Assembly (NCBI GenBank): GCA_002345675.1
Contig: DDWL01000041.1
Coordinates: forward strand, 27,452-82,225
Direction: 5' to 3'
DNA length: 54,774 nt
Origin: Bacteroidales bacterium UBA2287
GTDB taxonomy: Bacteria; Bacteroidota; Bacteroidia; Bacteroidales; Tenuifilaceae
Each line of letters opens with the position of its first letter. The stretch's first letter is position 1. Below the pieces are notes generated by a model, which saw nothing but the letters and a program-made list of their open reading frames with translations, was not told where the DNA came from and searched no databases. The translations under genes were made by a program, and so were the position numbers. Below, piece after piece: positions 46,401 through 54,751 of the stretch.

Positions 46401-46426
46401 GGGTTCGGGAATCGCTTCCCGAACCC
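46401..46426 (-). promoter_or_regulatory. Perfect hairpin in the rpoB-rpoC gap
   Basis: GGGTTCGGGA (46401-46410) pairs with TCCCGAACCC (46417-46426): a 10-bp GC-rich stem with a 6-base loop. No T-run follows on the minus strand, so it is better explained as an RNA processing or stability element than as a terminator. Confidence 0.7.
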
Positions 46427-46445
46427 GATAATATGGCAAAACGCA

Positions 46446-49400
46446 TTAATCGAGGGTTACGCTCAAGCCCAAGCCGCGAAGCTCGTGCAGAAGAACGTTA
46501 AGCGACTCGGGAATTCCGGGTTGTGGCATAGGTTCGCCCTTTACAATTGCTTCGTAAGCCTTTGCGCGACCTATAACATCATCGGATTTAATGGTTAGTA
46601 TTTCTTGAAGAATGTGCGATGCACCAAATGCCTCAAGCGCCCAAACCTCCATTTCACCAAAACGCTGGCCACCAAACTGAGCCTTACCGCCTAATGGCTG
46701 CTGCGTAATAAGTGAGTATGGTCCAATTGAACGAGCATGCATTTTATCGTCAACCATATGCCCAAGTTTTAGCATATAAATAACGCCTACAGTTGCAGGC
46801 TGATCGAAACGATCACCAGTTCCCCCGTCGTAAAGGTATGTTTTTCCAACTTTTGGAATACCTGCCTTTTCGGTGTAGCTAGTAATTTCGTCAAGTGTTG
46901 CACCGTCAAAAATTGGGGTGCTAAACTTCATTCCCAACTTTACACCAGCCCAACCCAAAACAGTTTCATAAATCTGACCAAGGTTCATACGCGAAGGTAC
47001 ACCAAGCGGATTAAGTACAATGTCAACAATTGAACCATCCTCAAGGTAAGGCATATCCTCGTCACGAACTATTTTCGCAACAATACCTTTATTTCCGTGC
47101 CTACCTGCCATCTTGTCGCCTACGGTAATCTTACGTTTTTTCGCAATATATACCTTTGCAAGTTGAACAATACCGGTTGGTAGCTCGTCGCCAATTGTAA
47201 TATTAAACTTCTTACGCTTAAATTCTGCGTCGTACTCTTTATACTTAAGTATGTAGTTGTGAATAACCGCCTTTATTAGGTCGTTCTTCTTTTTGTCAGT
47301 TGTCCACTTGTTTGGGTTAACATTTATGTAATCGATGTCCGAAAGCATTTTATGTGTAAACTTAACGCCTTTAGATATGATCTCTTGTCCAAACAAATCT
47401 TCTACTCCTTGAGAAGTTTTACCATTCACAAGTTCAAAAATCTTATCGATAAGCATATCGCGAAGTTTATTTGCATGACTGGCAAATTCTTCATCAATTT
47501 TCGACAAGATATTTTTTTCGGTTGTTTTAACTTTCTTAGGATCTTTTACCGATCTCGAGAAAAGTTTTTTATCAATAACAACACCATAAAGCGAAGGCGA
47601 AGCCTTTAACGATGCATCTTTAACATCGCCAGCCTTGTCGCCAAAAATGGCTCTAAGCAACTTTTCTTCAGGTGTAGGATCCGATTCACCTTTAGGAGTA
47701 ATTTTACCAATTAAAATGTCGCCTGGAACAACGTGTGCACCAATGCGAATCATTCCGTTTTCATCTAAGTCCTTTGTAGCCTCTTCGCTAACGTTAGGAA
47801 TATCCGATGTTAACTCCTCTAATCCACGTTTAGTGTCGCGAACTTCAAGTGTATACTCGTCTACGTGTAGCGAAGTGAAAACGTCTTCCCGAACCAAGCG
47901 CTCGCTAATAACAATAGCATCCTCAAAGTTGTAACCTTTCCAGGGCATAAATGCAACCTTTAAGTTGCGGCCAAGGGCAAGTTCGCCATTGTCGGTAGAG
48001 TAACCTTCCGATAAAATTTGTCCCTTCTTTACCTCTTGGCCCATCGAAACCATTGGTTTTAGGGTTATACAGGTATTCTGGTTAGTTTTATTAAATTTAG
48101 GTAGTTTATACTTTTTAATTTCTGGATCGAAACTTACAAAGCGCTCCTCTTCGGTTTGATTATAGCGAACTACAATTTCTGCCGAGTCTACATACACAAT
48201 TGTTCCATCCTCTTCGGCAACAACCTGAACACGACTATCGCTTACAACAAAGCCTTCAAGACCAGTTCCAACTATAGGTGCTTCGGGATTTAAAAGGGGA
48301 ACTGCCTGCCTCATCATGTTCGATCCCATTAGCGCACGGTTTGCATCATCGTGCTCAAGGAAAGGAATAAGCGAAGCTGCAATTGAGGCTATCTGGTTTG
48401 GTGAAACGTCCATCATATGAACTGCTTCAACCTCCGTTAATGGATAATCAGCTTCGTATCTCGATTTGGCTTTAGGGTTTACAAATTTACCATCGGCATG
48501 TAAAGGAGCGTTTGCTTGCGCAATCATTTTAAATTCCTCCTCTTCGGCAGTAAAGTACGAAACACCTTCTAAAGATAAATCTACTACTCCATCGTTAACC
48601 TTACGGTAAGGGGTTTCAATAAAACCTAACTCGTTAATTCGTGCATATACACAAAGAGACGAGATAAGTCCAATGTTTGGACCCTCAGGGGTTTCAATTG
48701 GGCACAAGCGGCCGTAGTGAGTGTAGTGAACGTCACGTACTTCGAAACCTGCCCTTTCGCGCGAAAGACCACCAGGACCAAGTGCCGATAAACGGCGCTT
48801 GTGAGTCATTTCTGCAAGTGGGTTGGTTTGATCCATGAACTGCGACAGCTGGTTGGTTCCAAAGAATGAATTAATTACAGAAGACAGTGTCTTTGCATTA
48901 ATAAGATCGATAGGTGTAAACACCTCATTATCTCTAACATTCATGCGTTCACGAATGGTACGAGCCATACGAGCAAGACCAACGCTAAACTGGTTACCAA
49001 GTTGCTCGCCAACTGTTCTAACCCTACGGTTACTTAAGTGGTCAATATCGTCAACATCGGCTTTGGAGTTAATTAGCTCAATAAGGTACTTGATAATTGC
49101 TATCATGTCCTCTCTTGTGAGCACCTTAGTGTCCATGCCAATGGCAAGATTCAACTTTTTATTTATTCTGTAACGACCAACGTCACCTAAATCGTAACGC
49201 TTATCGGAAAAGAAAAGTTTATCTATAACGTCACGAGCAGTAGCCTCATCGGGTGGCTCCGAGTTACGTAGTTGTCTATAAATATGAACAACGGCTTCTT
49301 TCTCAGAGTTACATGGGTCTTTCTGTAACGTATTGTATATTATGGCAAAATCGGAAATATTCTGAGCTTCTTTATGAAGAAGAATAGTTTTTGCTCCAGA

Positions 49401-50261
49401 ATCCACAATTAAATCGATGTGTTCGCTTTCGATTACTGTTTCTCTGTCGAGAATAACTTCGTTACGCTCAATTGAAACAACCTCTCCAGTATCTTCATCA
49501 ACAAAATCCTCTACCCACGACTTAAGAACACGAGCAGCCAAACGACGTCCTTCGTATTTTTTAAGGCTTGTTTTCGATACTTTAATTTCGTCGGCCAAGT
49601 CAAATATTTCTAGAATATCCTTGTCGGATTCGAAACCAATAGCGCGCAACAATGTGGTTACAGGTAATTTTTTCTTACGATCGATGTAAGCATACATCAC
49701 GTTGTTAATGTCGGTAGCAAACTCAATCCACGAACCTTTAAAAGGAATAATACGTGCAGAGTATAATTTTGTACCGTTGGCGTGCATGCTTTGGCCAAAG
49801 AATACGCCTGGCGAACGGTGAAGTTGAGATACAACAACACGTTCAGCACCATTTATAACGAATGTTCCTCGGGGAGTCATGTATGGAATGGTTCCGAGGT
49901 AAACATCCTGAACAACGGTATCGAAATCTTCGTGCTCAGGGTCAGTACAGTAGAGCTTAAGTTTTGCCTTTAACGGAACGCTAAAGGTAAGACCACGCTC
50001 AAGGCATTCTTCAATTGAATACCGTGGGGGATCGATAAAATAATCGATAAACTCCAGAACAAAATTGTTTCTGGTGTCCGAAATAGGAAAATTTTCGGTA
50101 AAAACTTTATAAAGGCTCTCCTTCTTTCTTTCTTCCATGGAGGAGCCAAACTTAAAAAACTCAGAGAACGATTTTAATTGAATATCAAGAAAATCGGGGT
50201 AACCGAGTTGATTCCTGGTCTTTGAAAAGGAAATTCTTTGATTGATAGTATCGGGCAACAT
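46446..50261 (-). CDS. rpoB: DNA-directed RNA polymerase subunit beta
   Basis: This 1271-residue core subunit begins with the lobe sequence SFSKTRNQLGYPDFLDIQLK. The rifampicin-binding region reads NQLSQFMDQTNPLAEMTHKRRLSALGPGGL with wild-type-looking residues, so no resistance change is evident. Conserved active-site parts include HYGRLCPIETPEGPNIGLI, KVAFMPWKGYNFEDAIVISE and DKMAGRHGNKGIVAKI. The C terminus has KAQFGGQRFGEMEVWALEA. It assembles with RpoC, the alpha dimer and omega. The gene is separated from rplL by 100 bases that contain a terminator-like hairpin, and it is followed by rpoC. Confidence 0.98.
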   Translation of the reverse strand: MLPDTINQRISFSKTRNQLGYPDFLDIQLKSFSEFFKFGSSMEERKKESLYKVFTENFPISDTRNNFVLEFIDYFIDPPRYSIEECLERGLTFSVPLKAKLKLYCTDPEHEDFDTVVQDVYLGTIPYMTPRGTFVINGAERVVVSQLHRSPGVFFGQSMHANGTKLYSARIIPFKGSWIEFATDINNVMYAYIDRKKKLPVTTLLRAIGFESDKDILEIFDLADEIKVSKTSLKKYEGRRLAARVLKSWVEDFVDEDTGEVVSIERNEVILDRETVIESEHIDLIVDSGAKTILLHKEAQNISDFAIIYNTLQKDPCNSEKEAVVHIYRQLRNSEPPDEATARDVIDKLFFSDKRYDLGDVGRYRINKKLNLAIGMDTKVLTREDMIAIIKYLIELINSKADVDDIDHLSNRRVRTVGEQLGNQFSVGLARMARTIRERMNVRDNEVFTPIDLINAKTLSSVINSFFGTNQLSQFMDQTNPLAEMTHKRRLSALGPGGLSRERAGFEVRDVHYTHYGRLCPIETPEGPNIGLISSLCVYARINELGFIETPYRKVNDGVVDLSLEGVSYFTAEEEEFKMIAQANAPLHADGKFVNPKAKSRYEADYPLTEVEAVHMMDVSPNQIASIAASLIPFLEHDDANRALMGSNMMRQAVPLLNPEAPIVGTGLEGFVVSDSRVQVVAEEDGTIVYVDSAEIVVRYNQTEEERFVSFDPEIKKYKLPKFNKTNQNTCITLKPMVSMGQEVKKGQILSEGYSTDNGELALGRNLKVAFMPWKGYNFEDAIVISERLVREDVFTSLHVDEYTLEVRDTKRGLEELTSDIPNVSEEATKDLDENGMIRIGAHVVPGDILIGKITPKGESDPTPEEKLLRAIFGDKAGDVKDASLKASPSLYGVVIDKKLFSRSVKDPKKVKTTEKNILSKIDEEFASHANKLRDMLIDKIFELVNGKTSQGVEDLFGQEIISKGVKFTHKMLSDIDYINVNPNKWTTDKKKNDLIKAVIHNYILKYKEYDAEFKRKKFNITIGDELPTGIVQLAKVYIAKKRKITVGDKMAGRHGNKGIVAKIVRDEDMPYLEDGSIVDIVLNPLGVPSRMNLGQIYETVLGWAGVKLGMKFSTPIFDGATLDEITSYTEKAGIPKVGKTYLYDGGTGDRFDQPATVGVIYMLKLGHMVDDKMHARSIGPYSLITQQPLGGKAQFGGQRFGEMEVWALEAFGASHILQEILTIKSDDVIGRAKAYEAIVKGEPMPQPGIPESLNVLLHELRGLGLSVTLD

Positions 50262-50297
50262 TGCAGTTGGATTAGTTGAACCATTAATTACAACAAT

Positions 50298-50334
50298 AAA
50301 AAGGCTTAGAACCTATTTCCATAGGCTCTAAACC
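50298..50334 (-). terminator. Terminator-like attenuator between rplL and rpoB
   Basis: On the minus strand, GGTTTAGAGCCTAT (from 50334) pairs with ATAGGTTCTAAGCC (to 50303), 12 of 14 positions Watson-Crick and the others G-T compatible, around a 4-base loop. TTTTT follows (50302-50298). It lies 36 bases before the rpoB start, as expected for partial termination that lowers rpoBC relative to ribosomal protein transcripts. Confidence 0.75.
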
Positions 50335-50361
50335 TCTAATCCCTAATAATATAAGGTTTCC

Positions 50362-50739
50362 CTATTTAAGTTCAACTTCTGCTCCTGCCTCCTCGAGTTG
50401 TGCTTTAATAGATTCTGCTTCTTCTTTAGAAGCACCTTCTTTAACTGCTTTAGGTGCAGCGTCTACAAGTTCTTTAGCTTCTTTTAGACCAAGACCGGTA
50501 AGTTCTTTTACAAGTTTAACAACCTGTAATTTAGCACCACCAGCAGCCTTTAGAACTACGTCGAAAGTGTTTTTCTCAACAACAGCGGCAGCGTCGCCAC
50601 CTGCTGAGGGAGCAGCAATTGCAACTGCAGCTGCAGCTGGCTCAATACCATACTCATCCTTTAGGATTTGAGCAAGTTCGTTAACTTCCTTTACAGTAAG
50701 GTTAACCAATTCTTCTGCAAATTTCTTAAGATCTGCCAT
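50362..50739 (-). CDS. rplL: 50S ribosomal protein L7/L12
   Basis: This 125-residue stalk protein binds translational GTPases. The N-terminal dimerisation helices (KKFAEELVNLTVKEVNELAQ) are joined by an Ala/Gly hinge (AAAAVAIAAPSAGGDAAA) to the C-terminal domain KNTFDVVLKAAGGAKLQVVK, then ELTGLGLKEAKELVDAAPK. The length is normal. It follows rplJ after 44 bases, and a hairpin separates it from rpoB. Confidence 0.97.
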   Translation of the reverse strand: MADLKKFAEELVNLTVKEVNELAQILKDEYGIEPAAAAVAIAAPSAGGDAAAVVEKNTFDVVLKAAGGAKLQVVKLVKELTGLGLKEAKELVDAAPKAVKEGASKEEAESIKAQLEEAGAEVELK

Positions 50740-50783
50740 TTTAATTAAAGTTTAAAAAATAATTAATTCGAATTCAAGTAATA

Positions 50784-51302
50784 TTAACGTTCGCTTAGAG
50801 TTTTTACAACTCCTGCTAAAATGTTTCTACCCGACTGTAATTGCGAAATAACAGTTTTTGCGGGTGATTGTAGTATGGCAACAACATCGGCAATAAGTTC
50901 ATTCTTAGTTTTAAGAGTTACTAATGCATCGAGTTGATTGTCGCCAACATAAAACGACTCCTCAACGAAAGCTGCTTTTAACAGCGGCTTGGCGTTGGTT
51001 CTACGAAAATCCTTGATTAACTTAGCCGGAACATTTCCACTTTCGGTGAAGAGAACTGAACTAACTCCTTTTAAACTTTCGAATATTGGAGTAAAATCAG
51101 CTTTATCGCTTCGTTCCAAAGCCTTCCTAAGAAGGGTGTTTTTCACAACAACCATCTTTATACTTTTCTCGAAACATTTTCTACGTAACCTGCTTGTATC
51201 TGCAGCGTTTAAGTTCGATGTATCGGTAATATAAAAATGTGGATATTGCTTAATTTGTTCGGCAAGGCTATCAATAACTGCGTTTTTTTCTTCCCTTCTC
51301 AT
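50784..51302 (-). CDS. rplJ: 50S ribosomal protein L10
   Basis: This 172-residue protein anchors the L7/L12 dimers to the large subunit. Family features are EKNAVIDSLAEQIKQYPHFY, KMVVVKNTLLRKALE and the C-terminal helix carrying L12 dimers (SQLQSGRNILAGVVKTLSE). It starts 22 bases after rplA stops. That gap is too short for a separate L10 leader of the enterobacterial kind, so any autogenous site would have to overlap the rplA end. Confidence 0.96.
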   Translation of the reverse strand: MRREEKNAVIDSLAEQIKQYPHFYITDTSNLNAADTSRLRRKCFEKSIKMVVVKNTLLRKALERSDKADFTPIFESLKGVSSVLFTESGNVPAKLIKDFRRTNAKPLLKAAFVEESFYVGDNQLDALVTLKTKNELIADVVAILQSPAKTVISQLQSGRNILAGVVKTLSER

Positions 51303-51324
51303 AATAAATTGGGTCTATGCGTTA

Positions 51325-52026
51325 TTAATTCGACTCGGTAACTGATTTGGGATCGACTGCCAGACCAGGGCTCATTGTACTTGAAAGGTAGATGCTCCTA
51401 ATGTAAGTACCCTTAGCTGCTGAAGGTTTTAACTTCATAATTGTCTGAATAAACTCTTGAGCATTATCAGCCAATTTTTGAGGATCGAACGATACCTTTC
51501 CTATTGAAGTGTGAACAATTCCAAATTTATCGACCTTAAAGTCAATTTTTCCTTGCTTAACTTCGTTAACAGCTTTGTCAACGTCCATAGTTACTGTGCC
51601 ACTTTTAGGGTTAGGCATTAAGCCACGAGGGCCTAATATACGACCTAACGCACCAATTTTAGCCATAACTGTAGGCATTGTAATAATAACATCTATGTCA
51701 GTCCAACCGCCCTTAATCTTTTCGATATAATCATCGAGTCCAACGTGTTCGGCTCCGGCTGCGCGAGCTGCCTCCTCCTTGTCGGGGGTGCAAAGCACGA
51801 GTACACGTACTGTTTTACCAGTACCATGTGGTAAGGTTACTACGCCACGTACCATTTGGTTGGCCTTTCTAGGGTCAACGCCTAAACGGATATCGATGTC
51901 AACTGAGGCATCGAACTTGGTGAATGTAATATCCTTAACCAACCGTGCTGCATCGGTAAGCTTATAATGCTTTCCGGGCTCAATCTTCGTCAACGCAAGC
52001 TTCTGATTCTTGGTTAGTTTTGTCAT
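51325..52026 (-). CDS. rplA: 50S ribosomal protein L1
   Basis: This 233-residue large-subunit protein forms the L1 stalk and can act as a translational repressor of its own operon in other bacteria. Recognisable parts are FDASVDIDIRLGVDPRKANQ, RGVVTLPHGTGKTVRVLV, the GRILGPRGLMPNPKSGTVT signature and KLKPSAAKGTYIRSIYLSST. The length is normal. It starts 21 bases after rplK. Confidence 0.97.
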   Translation of the reverse strand: MTKLTKNQKLALTKIEPGKHYKLTDAARLVKDITFTKFDASVDIDIRLGVDPRKANQMVRGVVTLPHGTGKTVRVLVLCTPDKEEAARAAGAEHVGLDDYIEKIKGGWTDIDVIITMPTVMAKIGALGRILGPRGLMPNPKSGTVTMDVDKAVNEVKQGKIDFKVDKFGIVHTSIGKVSFDPQKLADNAQEFIQTIMKLKPSAAKGTYIRSIYLSSTMSPGLAVDPKSVTESN

Positions 52027-52047
52027 CTCGGTAAAAGAGGTTAATAG

Positions 52048-52488
52048 TTATTTACCTGGAAATTCTCCTGTAACGGTAATACCCATACTACGGGCAGTAC
52101 CTGCTACCATTTTCATAGCCGATTCCATGGTAAAGCAATTTAGATCGGGCATTTTGTCCTGAGCAATTTCCTTTACCTGGTCCCACGATACCGAAGCAAC
52201 TTTTTTACGATTTGGTTCGGCCGAGCCGCTCTTTAACTTTGAAAGTTCAAGCAATTGAACAGCTACTGGGGGATTCTTTACGATAAAATCAAACGATTTA
52301 TCGGAATAAACGGTAATAATAACGGGTAGTACTTTTCCAGCCTGACCTTGGGTTCTGCTATTAAACTGCTTGCAGAACTCCATAATGTTTACCCCTTTTG
52401 AGCCGAGTGCGGGACCAACTGGGGGTGATGGATTTGCAGCACCACCTTTAATTTGTAACTTGATTAATCCTGCAACTTCTTTAGCCAT
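52048..52488 (-). CDS. rplK: 50S ribosomal protein L11
   Basis: This 146-residue protein of the GTPase-associated centre shows IKLQIKGGAANPSPPVGPAL, GSKGVNIMEFCKQFN and the rRNA-binding C-terminal domain (CFTMESAMKMVAGTARSMGI). The length is normal. It lies 22 bases after nusG in the classic nusG-rplK-rplA order. Confidence 0.97.
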   Translation of the reverse strand: MAKEVAGLIKLQIKGGAANPSPPVGPALGSKGVNIMEFCKQFNSRTQGQAGKVLPVIITVYSDKSFDFIVKNPPVAVQLLELSKLKSGSAEPNRKKVASVSWDQVKEIAQDKMPDLNCFTMESAMKMVAGTARSMGITVTGEFPGK

Positions 52489-52510
52489 AATGGTTAGCTC
52501 TTAATGGTTT

Positions 52511-53059
52511 CTACTCTTTTTCAACTTGCATAAAGCTGAGTTCCAACGGGGTCTTACGGCCAAATATTTTGACCATTACCTTCAGCTTCTTTTTTTCTTC
52601 GTTAACTTCTTCAATTACTCCGGTAAAAGAGTTAAAGGGACCATCTATTACTTTCACCGTTTCACCTACAAAGAAAGGTACATTAATCTCCTCGTCGCTC
52701 ACTGCCAACTCGTCAACTTTACCCAATATGCGATTTACTTCTGACTGCCTAAGGGGTATAGGTACGCCTGACTTTGTGTCGCCAAGAAAACCAATTACAT
52801 TTGGAATATCCTTTATAACATGTGGTACTTCACCTACAAGTGCTGCTTCAATAAGAATGTAGCCTGGATAGAATGTTCTCTCCTTGCTTACCTTTTTTCC
52901 ATTACGAATTTGGTAAACCTTTTCGGTAGGGATAAGTATTTGAGTAACTAAATCGTTTAGTTTTAACCGATTTACTTCACTCTCAATGTACTCCTTAACT
53001 TTTTTTTCCTTACCTGCAATGGCACGCACAACGTACCATTTTTTTGAGTTTACTTCCAT
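52511..53059 (-). CDS. nusG: Transcription termination/antitermination factor NusG
   Basis: This 182-residue transcription elongation factor binds RNA polymerase through its NGN domain (WYVVRAIAGKEKKVKEYIES, FYPGYILIEAAL). It contacts Rho or the ribosome through its C-terminal KOW domain (VKVIDGPFNSFTGVIEEVNE, KIFGRKTPLELSFMQVEK). Domains and length are normal. It begins 22 bases after secE. Confidence 0.97.
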   Translation of the reverse strand: MEVNSKKWYVVRAIAGKEKKVKEYIESEVNRLKLNDLVTQILIPTEKVYQIRNGKKVSKERTFYPGYILIEAALVGEVPHVIKDIPNVIGFLGDTKSGVPIPLRQSEVNRILGKVDELAVSDEEINVPFFVGETVKVIDGPFNSFTGVIEEVNEEKKKLKVMVKIFGRKTPLELSFMQVEKE

Positions 53060-53081
53060 CGAAAAAAAGATATTTGCCTTA

Positions 53082-53270
53082 TTAAATCAACTTGTAAATG
53101 AACTCCATAATATTTCTAAAGGAGATGTCCATAGCGAATATTACCATTGCAATTAATAGGGAAGCTATCATAACAATTATTGCACTGGATTGAAGTTCCT
53201 TCCACGTTGGCCACGAAACTTTGTAAATAAGTTCCGTGTAAACTTCCTGAAGGTATAATTTAATTTTCAT
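53082..53270 (-). CDS. secE: Preprotein translocase subunit SecE
   Basis: This 62-residue single-pass form of SecE clamps the SecY channel. The amphipathic segment VYTELIYKVSWPTWKELQSS is the conserved SecE motif, followed by a membrane helix (AIIVMIASLLIAMVIFAMDI). It lies between tRNA-Trp and nusG, the usual arrangement. Confidence 0.95.
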   Translation of the reverse strand: MKIKLYLQEVYTELIYKVSWPTWKELQSSAIIVMIASLLIAMVIFAMDISFRNIMEFIYKLI

Positions 53271-53292
53271 GTTTTCGTTACCTTGTGTGTTG

Positions 53293-53365
53293 CACGGGAG
53301 GAGCGACTCGAACGCCCGACACTCGGTTTTGGAGACCGATGCTCTACCAACTGAGCTACACCCGT
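53293..53365 (-). tRNA. tRNA-Trp (CCA anticodon)
   Basis: On the minus strand, a 73-base cloverleaf has D-arm GCTCAGTTGGTAGAGC, anticodon arm ATCGGTCTCCAAAACCGAG (loop CTCCAAA, anticodon CCA) and T-loop TTCGAGT. The acceptor stem pairs except for one T-T position. The discriminator is G and the next encoded bases are CA. It sits between tuf and secE. Confidence 0.93.
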
Positions 53366-53367
53366 GT

Positions 53368-53410
53368 TTAAAAGAGAATGACTTAACTATAAGTTAGCCA
53401 TTCTCTTTTT
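53368..53410 (-). terminator. Hairpin after tuf
   Basis: AAAAGAGAATG (53370-53380) pairs with CATTCTCTTTT (53399-53409) around an 18-base partly structured loop. On the minus strand a short T-run follows the stem, directly before tRNA-Trp. It may end most tuf transcripts or mark a processing site for the tRNA. Confidence 0.7.
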
Positions 53411-53427
53411 TATGAACTAATGAATAA

Positions 53428-54615
53428 TTACTCAAGAATTTCAATAACCTGACCTGCACCTACAGTTCGGCCACCTTCACGGATTGCAAAACGTAATCCT
53501 TGGTTAATAGCAACAGGGTAGATAAGGTTTACAGTAATAGTTACGTTATCGCCTGGCATTACCATGTCAACACCTTCAGGAAGCATAATCTCACCTGTAA
53601 TATCAAGGGTACGAAGGTAAAACTGAGGGCGATAGTTATTGTGGAAAGGAGTGTGACGACCGCCTTCTTCTTTCTTCAAAACGTAAACTTCAGCTTTAAA
53701 TTTAGTGTGAGGTTTAATGGAACCTGGTTTAGCAAGTACCATTCCACGCTTAATCTCATTTTTGTCAACACCACGAAGTAACAAACCTACGTTGTCACCA
53801 GCTTCGCCACGATCGAGAAGTTTTCGGAACATTTCAACACCAGTACAAACAGTTTTACGTTTTTCGGCACCAAGACCAATTAACTCAATTTCGTCGCCAG
53901 TGTTAACAACGCCTGTTTCAATTCTACCAGTTGCAACAGTTCCACGACCAGTAATCGAGAATACGTCTTCAACAGGAAGAAGGAAGGGTTTTTCGTTGTC
54001 GCGAGGAGGAATTGGAATGTAGTTATCAACTGCATCCATTAACTCCATAATTTTATCAACCCACTCTGGCTCGCCGTTTAGTCCACCTAAAGCAGAACCA
54101 CGGATAACAGGAGCGTTGTCGCCATCGAATTGATAGAAGGAAAGAAGTTCGCGAACTTCCATTTCAACAAGTTCAAGCATCTCTTCGTCCTGAACCATGT
54201 CGCATTTATTAAGGAATACAACAAGTTTAGGAACGTTTACCTGACGAGCAAGTAGGATGTGCTCGCGGGTTTGAGGCATAGGACCATCGGTTGCAGCAAC
54301 AACGATGATAGCGCCGTCCATTTGAGCAGCACCAGTAACCATGTTTTTAACGTAGTCGGCGTGACCTGGGCAGTCTACGTGAGCATAGTGACGGTTTGCA
54401 GTTGAATACTCAACGTGAGCAGTGTTAATAGTGATACCCCTTTCTTTTTCTTCGGGTGCATTGTCGATAGAATCGAAGGAACGGTACTCAGAAAGACCCT
54501 TTTCTGCTAAAATTTTGGTGATAGCAGCAGTAAGAGTTGTTTTACCGTGGTCAACGTGACCAATGGTTCCGACATTAACGTGTGGTTTCGACCTATCAAA
54601 TTTTTCTTTTGCCAT
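53428..54615 (-). CDS. tuf: Elongation factor Tu
   Basis: This 395-residue GTPase delivers aminoacyl-tRNA to the ribosome. The start is placed at 54615 (MAKEKFDRSKPHVNVGTIGH). A longer in-frame extension to 54693 would run into tRNA-Thr and is rejected. GTP-binding motifs are GHVDHGKTTL, DCPGHADYVKNM and NKCDMV. The effector region has a typical RGITINTAHVEY sequence. Domains 2 and 3 include the FSITGRGTVATGRIETGVV segment and end with FAIREGGRTVGAGQVIEIL. It lies between tRNA-Thr and tRNA-Trp, a conserved order in Bacteroidota. Confidence 0.98.
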   Translation of the reverse strand: MAKEKFDRSKPHVNVGTIGHVDHGKTTLTAAITKILAEKGLSEYRSFDSIDNAPEEKERGITINTAHVEYSTANRHYAHVDCPGHADYVKNMVTGAAQMDGAIIVVAATDGPMPQTREHILLARQVNVPKLVVFLNKCDMVQDEEMLELVEMEVRELLSFYQFDGDNAPVIRGSALGGLNGEPEWVDKIMELMDAVDNYIPIPPRDNEKPFLLPVEDVFSITGRGTVATGRIETGVVNTGDEIELIGLGAEKRKTVCTGVEMFRKLLDRGEAGDNVGLLLRGVDKNEIKRGMVLAKPGSIKPHTKFKAEVYVLKKEEGGRHTPFHNNYRPQFYLRTLDITGEIMLPEGVDMVMPGDNVTITVNLIYPVAINQGLRFAIREGGRTVGAGQVIEILE

Positions 54616-54668
54616 AACTCCAGTTATTAAAATTTGATTTTTATAAATTGATTGTCCAAAAAGTTTTG

Positions 54669-54740
<72 letters not shown>

Positions 54741-54751
54741 TTGCTCATAAG

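Noticed and set aside
50784..51324. L10(L12)4-binding leader upstream of rplJ
   Set aside because: Only 22 bases separate rplA and rplJ, too few for the usual leader structure. An element overlapping the rplA coding end cannot be judged by eye.
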